Shown here in pieces: positions 1 through 6,214 of a stretch of 19,023 bases of DNA. Under the pieces are notes generated by a model. It did not search any database. It had not been told where the DNA came from and saw only the letters and a program-made list of their open reading frames with translations. Both the position numbers and the translations under genes were made by a program. Position 1 is the stretch's first letter. Each line of letters starts with the position of its first letter. Origin of the DNA: Chitinophagales bacterium (GTDB taxonomy: Bacteria > Bacteroidota > Bacteroidia > Chitinophagales > UBA8649); the NCBI GenBank assembly GCA_016777395.1, contig JADHRO010000009.1, positions 1 to 19,023 on the forward strand, in the 5' to 3' direction.

Positions 1-204
1 CAAGGAAGAATAGAAGGCAAAGTAGAGGTGAAGGAGATCCTAGTTTTGAAACAATCTGCAATTATTCAAGGAGATATTAGTACGCGTAAATTAGTAGTGG
101 AGGAAGGGGCAATATTTGATGGAAGAATCGAAATGGGCGCACCCAAAAACAAGTCAATCCATACGAATAAAGATGAAACAAGCATCCAAAAACAAGCCGT
201 CTAG
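1..204 (+). CDS. Bactofilin (polymer-forming cytoskeletal protein), C-terminal part
   Basis: This reading frame is open from the first base of the window and stops at TAG 202-204, giving the last 67 residues of a protein whose start lies upstream. The visible part has the short alternating hydrophobic/glycine pattern of a bactofilin beta-helix: GRIEGKVEVKE, then a turn, QGDISTRKLVVEEGAIFDGRIEMG. A polar, lysine-rich tail of about 20 residues follows. Bactofilins polymerise into cytoplasmic or membrane-associated filaments that act in cell shape and envelope organisation. A bactofilin just upstream of AtpZ is a familiar Bacteroidota arrangement. The 3' end overlaps the next gene by 32 bp if that gene starts at 173, or by more if it starts earlier. 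The family call rests on repeat character and context, because the N-terminal half is missing. Confidence 0.75.
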   Translation, partial: QGRIEGKVEVKEILVLKQSAIIQGDISTRKLVVEEGAIFDGRIEMGAPKNKSIHTNKDETSIQKQAV

Positions 205-391
205 TCGCAATAAATACCTCAAGTATTCTGGAATGGCATTCCAAATGATGGCTACTATTCTTTTAGGTTTGGGGATAGGATACTTTTTGGATGACCACTT
301 GGGTACGGAAAAATTATTTACTGCCATATTCACCTTGCTTTTCGTTATGGCAAGTATGTATCTAACCCTTAAAGACTTTATAAAAAAGTGA
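173..391 (+). CDS. AtpZ/AtpI-family ATP synthase accessory protein (two TM helices)
   Basis: From ATG 173 this is a 72-residue protein. A basic N-terminus is followed by the conserved stretch YSGMAFQMMATILLGLGIGYFLDD, which forms the first membrane helix, a short loop (HLGTEKL) and a second helix (FTAIFTLLFVMASMYLTL). This is the AtpZ pattern: a small membrane protein tied to assembly or ion supply of the F1Fo ATP synthase. In-frame starts also exist at TTG 116 and ATG 119. I prefer 173 because the extra residues are polar, do not resemble the family, and would lie almost wholly inside the bactofilin reading frame. The stop overlaps the start of the next gene (GTGA at 388-391), so the two are probably translationally coupled. 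The family call is firm; the exact start is less sure. Confidence 0.8.
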   Translation: MKQASKNKPSSRNKYLKYSGMAFQMMATILLGLGIGYFLDDHLGTEKLFTAIFTLLFVMASMYLTLKDFIKK

Positions 392-774
392 TTCGCTCAA
401 ACTTATTAATCTTGAAGGTTTCACTAGTTTTATCTATACTGTGTTTTCTATTTTATCTTTTTGACTTCAGTGAAGCTGCTTGGGTCAGTTTTGGTTTGGT
501 ATGCGTATATCTATTTATTACCATTCAACTTGACATTTTCATTAAGATTGCTAAAGCCTTAAAATGGAATAAGACGGGTGTTCTATTCGTTGGATTTTTT
601 GGAATAAAGAATGTATTCTTTATTTTTTACTTTGTATGGATGTATTTAGCCAATATGGTCAATACGACTTTAAGTATATTGATTATACCGCTTCTCTATT
701 TCCTTTATAGTTTCTTAATTGGGAAAAAACTTCTTGAACTAAAGGATGAGGACTTTATAGAACTTAAACCTTAA
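388..774 (+). CDS. AtpI-like four-helix membrane protein, hypothetical
   Basis: This is a 128-residue, very hydrophobic protein that starts at GTG 388 inside the stop of the AtpZ-like gene. Four membrane helices are visible at roughly residues 5-25, 29-50, 65-86 and 93-113. They are separated by a short basic loop (KIAKALKWNKTG) and followed by a charged tail. Size and position match the poorly named proteins found between atpZ and atpB in Bacteroidota ATP synthase operons, which are thought to be AtpI-like assembly factors. The sequence alone does not prove this, so the function is inferred from neighbours. Unusually, atpB does not follow. The last 11 bp overlap the 3' end of accC on the other strand, leaving no room for a terminator between them. 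Confidence 0.65.
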   Translation: MIRSNLLILKVSLVLSILCFLFYLFDFSEAAWVSFGLVCVYLFITIQLDIFIKIAKALKWNKTGVLFVGFFGIKNVFFIFYFVWMYLANMVNTTLSILIIPLLYFLYSFLIGKKLLELKDEDFIELKP

Positions 775-2116
775 TTGTTTTATAATCGAACCTTTCCATA
801 ATTCCAGTATCATAACTACCCGATTTGAACTCATCATTCTTAAGCAGTGCAAGGTGAAGGGGAATAGTTGTTTGGATTCCTTCGACCACAAATTCTTCTA
901 AGGCCCTTTCCATCCTTGCGATAACTTCTTCACGATTTTTTCCTTTACAAATTACCTTAGCAATCATGGAATCGTAATAAGGAGGGACCACATATCCGGC
1001 ATAAGCATGCGTATCTACTCTAACACCAAAACCTTTAGGGGTGTGAAATGCGGTTATTTTTCCTGGATTAGGTGCGAAATTTTTAGTTACATTTTCCGCA
1101 TTAATTCTGCATTCCATTGCAAAAATTCCTTCGGGTAGATATCCATTGCCTAGAATTTTTTCGCCATTGGCTATTTTAATTTGTTCAGCAATTAAATCAA
1201 ATTGCATCACTTCTTCCGTAACTGGATGTTCAACTTGAATTCGAGTATTCATTTCCATGAAGTAGAAGTTCCTAAATTTGTCTACAAGAAACTCAATCGT
1301 CCCCATACCTTCATACTTAATGGCTTTTGCAGCTTTCACTGCAGCTTCACCCATTTTTTTTCTTAATTTATCATCAACAAAAGGTGAAGGGCACTCTTCC
1401 AGTAATTTTTGATGTCTGCGTTGGACAGAACAATCTCTTTCTGACAAATGACAAGCATTTCCTCTATGATCTCCAGCTACTTGGATTTCGATATGTCTAG
1501 GTTCTACCAAAAACTTCTCCATGTACATACCGTCGTTCCCAAAAGCTGCAGCTGATTCTTGCCTAGCAGAATCCCAAGCGGCTTCTATGTCTTCTTCTTT
1601 TTTTACGATACGCATTCCTTTACCACCGCCACCTGCAGTCGCTTTGAGTATAACAGGGTATCCAATTTTATCTGCAACTTTTTTCGCATTTGATACGCTA
1701 CTCAAAAGACCATCTGATCCAGGAATACATGCTACTCCTGCAGCGATCATTGTTTCCTTAGCGGTAACTTTGTCGCCCATTTTATTGATCATCTCGGCAG
1801 TTGGGCCTATAAATTTAATTCCCGTATCCTCACAAATTTTTGCAAAAGTTGCATTTTCAGCTAAGAAACCATAACCCGGATGTATCGCATCGGCATTGGT
1901 TATTTCAGCGGCTGCCATAATGTTAGTAATCTTCAAGTACGAGTCGGCCCCTTTTGGACCACCGATACAAACTGCTTCGTCTGCAAACTTGACGTGCAAG
2001 GAATCTTTATCAGCCGTTGAATATACAGCGACAGATTTTATGCCCATTTCTCTACAGGTTCTTATTACTCTGAGGGCTATTTCCCCTCTATTGGCGATGA
2101 GGATTTTCTTGAACAT
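764..2116 (-). CDS. accC: Acetyl-CoA carboxylase, biotin carboxylase subunit
   Basis: This 450-residue protein has the normal length for AccC. It carries out the ATP-dependent carboxylation of biotin on AccB, the first half-reaction of malonyl-CoA synthesis for fatty acids. The N-terminal domain begins MFKKILIANRGEIALR. The ATP-grasp domain shows the glycine-rich loop GGGGKGM at residues 162-168, the ERDCSVQRRHQK segment at 226-237, and the catalytic/metal-binding EMNTRIQVEHPVTE at 288-301. All key residues appear intact. It is the last gene of the yceD-rpmF-fabH-efp-accB-accC cluster and lies 89 bp after accB, across a spacer that can fold (see the inverted repeat at 2137-2197). Its 3' end overlaps the AtpI-like gene by 11 bp tail to tail. 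Confidence 0.97.
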   Translation of the reverse strand: MFKKILIANRGEIALRVIRTCREMGIKSVAVYSTADKDSLHVKFADEAVCIGGPKGADSYLKITNIMAAAEITNADAIHPGYGFLAENATFAKICEDTGIKFIGPTAEMINKMGDKVTAKETMIAAGVACIPGSDGLLSSVSNAKKVADKIGYPVILKATAGGGGKGMRIVKKEEDIEAAWDSARQESAAAFGNDGMYMEKFLVEPRHIEIQVAGDHRGNACHLSERDCSVQRRHQKLLEECPSPFVDDKLRKKMGEAAVKAAKAIKYEGMGTIEFLVDKFRNFYFMEMNTRIQVEHPVTEEVMQFDLIAEQIKIANGEKILGNGYLPEGIFAMECRINAENVTKNFAPNPGKITAFHTPKGFGVRVDTHAYAGYVVPPYYDSMIAKVICKGKNREEVIARMERALEEFVVEGIQTTIPLHLALLKNDEFKSGSYDTGIMERFDYKTIKV

Positions 2117-2136
2117 TTTTATTGATTTTTAGTTTG

Positions 2137-2197
2137 GCATGAACTCTAGTCAGGAGAGTATGATTAGTACATTCATTTCTCTACTAGCAATTCATGC
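2137..2197 (-). repeat. Imperfect inverted repeat / potential RNA hairpin in the accB-accC spacer
   Basis: The spacer between accB and accC contains nested complementary segments: 2137-2143 with 2191-2197 (7 bp, GCATGAA/TTCATGC), 2146-2150 with 2183-2187 (5 bp, CTAGT/ACTAG), 2155-2158 with 2179-2182 (4 bp, AGAG/CTCT) and 2160-2163 with 2173-2176 (4 bp, ATGA/TCAT). Together they make about 20 pairs with small internal loops around a 9-nt terminal loop. In the transcript this would place a long hairpin about 20 nt before the accC start codon. No U-tract follows, so it is not an ordinary intrinsic terminator. It could be an RNA processing or translational-control element, or the remains of a palindromic repeat. 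The function is unknown. Confidence 0.55.
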
Positions 2198-2205
2198 GCT
2201 GTGTA

Positions 2206-2706
2206 TTATGCAAGATCAATTAAAAACAAAGGTTGGTCGTATTCAACTGGTGTTTGATCATTCATCAGAATTTTCACAACAGTACCTGAAACTTCTGATT
2301 CTATTTCGTTAAATAGTTTCATCGCTTCAACTATCGCAACAACATCTCCTTGATTTATTTTGTCTCCTACTTTTATGAATACTTCTTTGTCCGGAGAAGG
2401 CTTTCTATAAAATGTGCCTACCATCGGTGATTTGAAAACATAATAGTCCTCACTAGGAGGCGTATCTGTATTAGCGGTATTGCTTTCTATATTTTTTGTT
2501 TCAGGCGCACTCAGCGATGCCGCTGCTGCTGCTTCGGGAGCCGGAGCTGCTGCGCTTGGCATTACTGAAACCATCTGTTGTGCTTTGCCTTTAAAGAAAT
2601 CTTTAGAACGGATAGTTACTGAAAAATCTCCTTGTTTCATTTTAAACTCAGCTAAATCAGATTTGTCAACTAGTTTTATTAACTCGTGTATTTCCTTATT
2701 ATTCAT
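2206..2706 (-). CDS. accB: Acetyl-CoA carboxylase, biotin carboxyl carrier protein
   Basis: This 166-residue protein is the swinging-arm subunit that carries the carboxyl group between biotin carboxylase and carboxyltransferase. The N-terminal helix region (residues 1-40) is followed by an alanine/proline-rich flexible linker at about 50-85. The biotinyl domain (about 89-166) holds the biotin attachment motif VEAMKLFNEIE, with the modified lysine at residue 130. The more common form is EAMKLMNEI, so Phe replaces Met after the Lys-Leu pair, a mild change. PMVGTFYRKPSPD at 94-106 is also typical. It starts 19 bp after efp, in the same transcription unit, and is followed by accC. Confidence 0.96.
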   Translation of the reverse strand: MNNKEIHELIKLVDKSDLAEFKMKQGDFSVTIRSKDFFKGKAQQMVSVMPSAAAPAPEAAAAASLSAPETKNIESNTANTDTPPSEDYYVFKSPMVGTFYRKPSPDKEVFIKVGDKINQGDVVAIVEAMKLFNEIESEVSGTVVKILMNDQTPVEYDQPLFLIDLA

Positions 2707-2725
2707 AGCTCTTGGTTTGGATTAT

Positions 2726-3289
2726 TTATTTAGCACGCTCCATGTATGCTCTAGTTCTTGTATCAACTTTAATTTTATCACCTTCATTAACAAAAAGGGG
2801 AACATTGATTGCTGCACCAGTTTGTAAGGTAGCTGGTTTAGTGGTATTGGTCGCGGTATCTCCTTTTACACCTGGCTCACTGTAAGTAACTTCTAAAATA
2901 ACAAATGATGGTAGCTCACAGGTCAATATTTCTTCGGTATTTGCATTATACAATGCTTCAACATTCATCCCGTCAACCATTAAGTCATTATTCTCAATCA
3001 GGTCTTCCGGAATACTTACTTGTTCAAAAGTCTCACTATTCATGAAGTGGAACCCCATGTCATCTTTATAGAGATATTGAAATTTTCTGCGTTCAATTCT
3101 CACCTCATCAATTTTGTGTCCAGATGGCCAAGTATTATCAATTACTTTTCCTGAGGTTAAGCTTTTCAACTTGGTTCTTACGAAGGCGGGACCTTTACCG
3201 GGTTTAACGTGCTGAAATTCAACCACTGTAAAAACATCATGATTGTAATTCATGCAAAGTCCATTTCGTATGTCGGAAGTCGATGCCAT
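2726..3289 (-). CDS. efp: Elongation factor P
   Basis: This 187-residue protein has the full length of a three-domain EF-P. EF-P binds ribosomes stalled on consecutive prolines between the P and E sites and promotes peptide-bond formation. The domain I loop reads HVKPGKGPAF, with a lysine at residue 32 at the position that is post-translationally modified in many species, so this is the lysine-type rather than the arginine-type EF-P. The C-terminal OB-fold region contains the expected PLFVNEGDKIKVDTRTRAYMER ending. It lies between fabH (103 bp upstream) and accB (19 bp downstream). The longer gap from fabH leaves room for an internal promoter; a one-mismatch -7-like TACTTTTA lies there on the minus strand, but I do not call it. 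Confidence 0.96.
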   Translation of the reverse strand: MASTSDIRNGLCMNYNHDVFTVVEFQHVKPGKGPAFVRTKLKSLTSGKVIDNTWPSGHKIDEVRIERRKFQYLYKDDMGFHFMNSETFEQVSIPEDLIENNDLMVDGMNVEALYNANTEEILTCELPSFVILEVTYSEPGVKGDTATNTTKPATLQTGAAINVPLFVNEGDKIKVDTRTRAYMERAK

Positions 3290-3392
3290 AAAATTAGTTT
3301 GGTTTAGATTGTAAAAGTAAGATATTTTTTGGAAACCTCTTTTATTGAAGTTTAAATAAAGAAAAATCTATATGGGGAGATTAAGTGGAAAA

Positions 3393-4385
3393 TTAATATG
3401 CCCAAACTAAGTAGGTTGAGCCCCAAGTAAATCCACCCCCGAATGAAGTCAGAATGAGCTTGTCTCCTTTCTTTAATTTACTTTCCCATTCTGCCAAACA
3501 GATAGGGATAGTGCCTGCAGTCGTATTTCCATATTTATGGATGTTAATCATGACTTTTTCCGGCGCTATATTTGCACGTTTCCTAGTTGCCTCAATAATG
3601 CGGAGATTTGCTTGATGTGGAACAAGCCAGTCAACATCATCTCCACTCAAATTATTATTTTCTAAAATTTCACTACAAACACTAGCCATATTAGAAACTG
3701 CAAATTTGAATACATGTTTGCCTTCTTGGTAGACGCAGTGCATCTTTTTATCGACTGTTTCTTTACTTGCCGGTTGCAATGAGCCTCCAGCTTTTTGACG
3801 CAAGTATTCGACTCCTGATCCATCCGTTTTAAGTATGCTGTCTTGAATACCCAAAGATTGATCCTCACTGGGCTCTAACAATACAGCTCCTGCGCCATCA
3901 CCAAAAATGATACAGGTATTTCTATCCGAGTAATCAATAATTGAACTCATGGTATCCGCACCTACTACAATAACTTTTTTGTATTGCCCACTTTCCACAA
4001 AGCGTCTGCCTGTTTCTAATGCAAACAAAAATCCGGAACATGCTGCACCTAAATCATAACTAAATGCATTAATCAATCCGCTTTTGTGACAGATTAGGTT
4101 TGCAGTAGCTGGAAAGGGCATGTCAGGAGTAACTGTTGCGCAAATTAACAAGTCTATTTCACTTCCTTTAATACCTCTTTTTACAAGTATTTCATTCACC
4201 GCCTCAGCACCCATGTCGGACGTCGCTAGATTCTTTTCTTTAAGAATCCTACGTTCGTGAATTCCAGTCCTACTAACAATCCATTCATCGCTAGTATCGA
4301 CCATATTCTCAAGCATAGCATTAGTGAGTTTATGTGGGGGTACATAAGCTGCGACACTAGTAATGCTAGCTCTTAAAGTATACAT
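3393..4385 (-). CDS. fabH: 3-oxoacyl-ACP synthase III (beta-ketoacyl-ACP synthase III)
   Basis: This 330-residue protein has the normal FabH size. It starts type II fatty-acid synthesis by condensing a short acyl-CoA primer with malonyl-ACP. The thiolase-fold catalytic triad is complete: Cys116 in DLGAACSGFLF, His257 in VPHQANLRI, and Asn287 in HKYGNTTAGTIP. The N-terminal signature DEWIVSRTGIHERR is at residues 33-46, and the glycine-rich C-terminal loop SFGGGFTWGS at 314-323. The gene starts only 8 bp after rpmF. No plsX gene lies between rpmF and fabH, although many bacteria keep it there. Primer preference (acetyl-CoA or branched acyl-CoA) cannot be judged from sequence by eye, although Bacteroidota often make branched iso fatty acids. 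Confidence 0.96.
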   Translation of the reverse strand: MYTLRASITSVAAYVPPHKLTNAMLENMVDTSDEWIVSRTGIHERRILKEKNLATSDMGAEAVNEILVKRGIKGSEIDLLICATVTPDMPFPATANLICHKSGLINAFSYDLGAACSGFLFALETGRRFVESGQYKKVIVVGADTMSSIIDYSDRNTCIIFGDGAGAVLLEPSEDQSLGIQDSILKTDGSGVEYLRQKAGGSLQPASKETVDKKMHCVYQEGKHVFKFAVSNMASVCSEILENNNLSGDDVDWLVPHQANLRIIEATRKRANIAPEKVMINIHKYGNTTAGTIPICLAEWESKLKKGDKLILTSFGGGFTWGSTYLVWAY

Positions 4386-4393
4386 CTGTAGGG

Positions 4394-4573
4394 TTAAGCT
4401 TCGGTTAACTGCTTTCCTCTGTAGTGTAATACGCCATCTACAAAGTATGCTCTGTGACGCACATGTGCTTCACCGGTAGTACTGCAGACTGAAATCGTAG
4501 GTGCAGTAGCTTTATAATGCGTTCTTCTTTTGTCTCTTCTAGTTTTAGAAATTTTACGCTTAGGATGTGCCAT
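4394..4573 (-). CDS. rpmF: 50S ribosomal protein L32
   Basis: This is a 59-residue basic protein beginning MAHPKRKISKTRRDKRRTHY, the classic L32 N-terminus, and ending with VDGVLHYRGKQLTEA. L32 is a small protein of the large ribosomal subunit. The zinc-ribbon region reads SVCSTTGEAHVRHR: a single cysteine (Cys30) remains where the zinc-binding form has CxxCG, so this looks like the zinc-free type. It sits 6 bp after the DUF177 gene and 8 bp before fabH. Linkage of a YceD/DUF177 gene, rpmF and fatty-acid genes is one of the most conserved bacterial neighbourhoods. Confidence 0.96.
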   Translation of the reverse strand: MAHPKRKISKTRRDKRRTHYKATAPTISVCSTTGEAHVRHRAYFVDGVLHYRGKQLTEA

Positions 4574-4579
4574 TTTGCT

Positions 4580-5107
4580 TTATTTTTTATTTTTTAATTT
4601 TTCAAGAGCTGCCCATCGAGGGTCAAATCTTGCTTCCTGTTTAATACTTAACTTATTAATAGTTTCTTGATTGCAAGCCGATTTACCGTTTTTATCTTCT
4701 GGGTGAACACAACGAAGTGGAACACTCACGATAATAAACTCATAAATTAAGCTTGAAACATCAATGAAATCATCATTTTCAGAGATGTAAATAACATCTT
4801 CATCTTTATTTTCATCTCCCATGTCCCCGAATTTCAATGCAAGCTCATAATCTCCAAAAATAGTCTGATTAAAAGGTTCTGTGCATCGGTCACAAGGCAT
4901 TTCAAAAGTCCCATCTACATAAAATGTTAACAAAAAGAAATTCTCTCTTTTGTCAAAATCTATTTTCACTTCGATAGCACATTTTTTAAATTCGCTATCG
5001 TCAAATTTCTCGAAGAATTTAGGGCCAATCAAGTATTCAAACTGATGCAGCCTTTTCTTCATTCCTACAAAAGGAATTTTGAACTCTTGTAAAAATTTAT
5101 TTTCCAT
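4580..5107 (-). CDS. DUF177 (YceD-like) protein, 23S rRNA accumulation family
   Basis: This is a 175-residue protein of the DUF177/YceD family. Members are needed for normal accumulation of 23S rRNA in E. coli and plants, and nearly always precede rpmF. Visible hallmarks are a CDRC pair (Cys72/Cys75), a further Cys133 and Cys145 that could complete a metal site, an acidic central stretch (about residues 95-118), and the typical C-terminal FDPRWAALEKLKNKK. It is the first gene of the cluster running through accC. A plausible Bacteroidota -7 box (TATCTTTG on the minus strand) lies 16 bp upstream of its start, and the 5' side is divergent from the OmpA-family gene. Confidence 0.9.
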   Translation of the reverse strand: MENKFLQEFKIPFVGMKKRLHQFEYLIGPKFFEKFDDSEFKKCAIEVKIDFDKRENFFLLTFYVDGTFEMPCDRCTEPFNQTIFGDYELALKFGDMGDENKDEDVIYISENDDFIDVSSLIYEFIIVSVPLRCVHPEDKNGKSACNQETINKLSIKQEARFDPRWAALEKLKNKK

Positions 5108-5123
5108 TTCTAAAATAGGAGTG

Positions 5124-5131
5124 CAAAGATA
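5124..5131 (-). promoter_or_regulatory. Candidate -7 element for the yceD-rpmF-fabH-efp-acc cluster
   Basis: The minus strand reads TATCTTTG here, an exact match to the Bacteroidota -7 consensus TAnnTTTG. It is placed so that transcription would begin about 10 nt before the DUF177 start codon. I did not find a TTTG -33 element at the ideal 19-nt spacing; the nearest is 26 nt away. The call rests on the -7 box and its position. Confidence 0.5.
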
Positions 5132-5293
5132 AGCATAAATTGTGAAAAAAATATTATCAAACCTTGATTTTATGGAATCTCAAAATAGTTAGAGTATGAT
5201 TAGATGTTCTTAGCTTCTTTAGCATTTTTGTTAATGTTCTCTAAATGTTATCAACTTTAAATTGCGCTATTTAAATTTAAGAAAACTTCCATT

Positions 5294-5301
5294 TACATTT
5301 G
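5294..5301 (+). promoter_or_regulatory. Candidate -7 element for the OmpA-family lipoprotein gene
   Basis: TACATTTG matches the Bacteroidota -7 consensus TAnnTTTG exactly and is followed by the AT-rich leader GTATAAAATAAAATATA directly before the start codon at 5318. The same octamer occurs before the tRNA-Arg gene at 11915. There is no clear -33 TTTG at the usual distance. Confidence 0.55.
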
Positions 5302-5317
5302 TATAAAATAAAATATA

Positions 5318-6154
5318 ATGAATATGTCTAAATGGATTTTTGGTTTTGGTGCTTTACTGATTCTAAGCGCATGTGTTTCGAAGAAAGAATATGCAGCATT
5401 GCAAGCGACGAGTGACAAGCATAAAGAAGAGTTTATAAAAAAAGATAAGGAATATGGCGAGCTTGCGGTGCAAGCCGATGCTTTTAAAGATAATATCGCC
5501 TTAGCAGAAAAGCAAAATAGTAATTTACAAAAAGCGCTAGAGGCTTGCCTTAGCAACTCTGCTCAAGGGTCAGCAAATATCACAAAATTGCTGGATGAGG
5601 TTAATAAATCCAATGCTTATATTAAGAAACTTGTAGATAGTAAATTCAAGAATGACTCTTTGAATTTATTCATTTCTAACTCCTTGAAAAGATCTTTAGA
5701 TAATATTGATGATGAAGATGTAGATGTAAAAGTGCTGAAGGGAGTTGTTTTTATTTCTTTATCGGATGGATTGTTGTATCAAACGGGTAGTTACGATGTC
5801 TTACCGTCAGCTGAACCTGTTTTAGCAAAAGTTGCGAAAATTATTAATGATTACCAAGATTATGATGTTTTGGTGGAAGGGCATACAGATAATGAATCTT
5901 TTAGCGGGTCAGGAGTTATTAAAGATAACTGGGACTTAAGTGCTATGCGTGCCACGTCTGTAGTTCGTTTTCTTCAAGATAAACTTAATGTAGCCCCTGA
6001 ACGAATGACAGCAGGTGGACGCTCAGAGTATAACCCTAAAGTGAGCAACGAGTCAGAAGAAGGAAAAGCTGCAAATCGAAGAACAGTTATCGTGGTCATG
6101 CCAAAATTAGGACAGTTTCTTGATCTCATGAACCAGGCACCTGCAGGAAATTAG
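5318..6154 (+). CDS. OmpA-family outer-membrane lipoprotein
   Basis: This is a 278-residue predicted lipoprotein. The signal peptide MNMSKWIFGFGALLILSAC ends in the lipobox LSAC, with Cys19 as the lipidated residue. Residues 25-130 are charged and helical, likely a coiled-coil spacer, with heptad-like Lys/Glu/Leu content. The C-terminal OmpA domain (about 146-262) binds peptidoglycan. It shows EGHTDNES (187-194) and the two diaminopimelate-contacting residues, Asp206 in NWDLSAMR and Arg211, followed by RMTAGGRSEYNP and the NRRTVIVV strand. The likely role is anchoring the outer membrane to the cell wall. It is transcribed alone, from a TACATTTG promoter to a strong hairpin terminator just past the stop. 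Confidence 0.9.
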   Translation: MNMSKWIFGFGALLILSACVSKKEYAALQATSDKHKEEFIKKDKEYGELAVQADAFKDNIALAEKQNSNLQKALEACLSNSAQGSANITKLLDEVNKSNAYIKKLVDSKFKNDSLNLFISNSLKRSLDNIDDEDVDVKVLKGVVFISLSDGLLYQTGSYDVLPSAEPVLAKVAKIINDYQDYDVLVEGHTDNESFSGSGVIKDNWDLSAMRATSVVRFLQDKLNVAPERMTAGGRSEYNPKVSNESEEGKAANRRTVIVVMPKLGQFLDLMNQAPAGN

Positions 6155-6157
6155 AGC

Positions 6158-6200
6158 AAATAAAAAAGCTTCCAAGTGCCACTTGGAAGCTTTTTTATTT
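6158..6200. terminator. Bidirectional intrinsic terminator between the ompA-like gene and htpG
   Basis: A perfect 20-bp inverted repeat (6158-6177 with 6181-6200) around a 3-nt loop (GCC) has A-rich and T-rich outer ends, so each strand gives a stem followed by a U-run. It begins 4 bp after the OmpA-like stop codon and ends 14 bp before the htpG stop codon. It should therefore stop both convergent transcripts. Confidence 0.93.
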
Positions 6201-6214
6201 AGACCAAATTTGGA

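Noticed and set aside
116..172. A longer AtpZ-like protein from TTG 116 or ATG 119
   Set aside because: The added 18-19 residues are polar, lie almost entirely within the bactofilin coding sequence and are not part of the AtpZ family pattern. This is not excluded, only less likely.
1521..2132. Plus-strand open frames opposite accC
   Set aside because: They are antisense to a well-supported gene and show only the composition expected of its complement.
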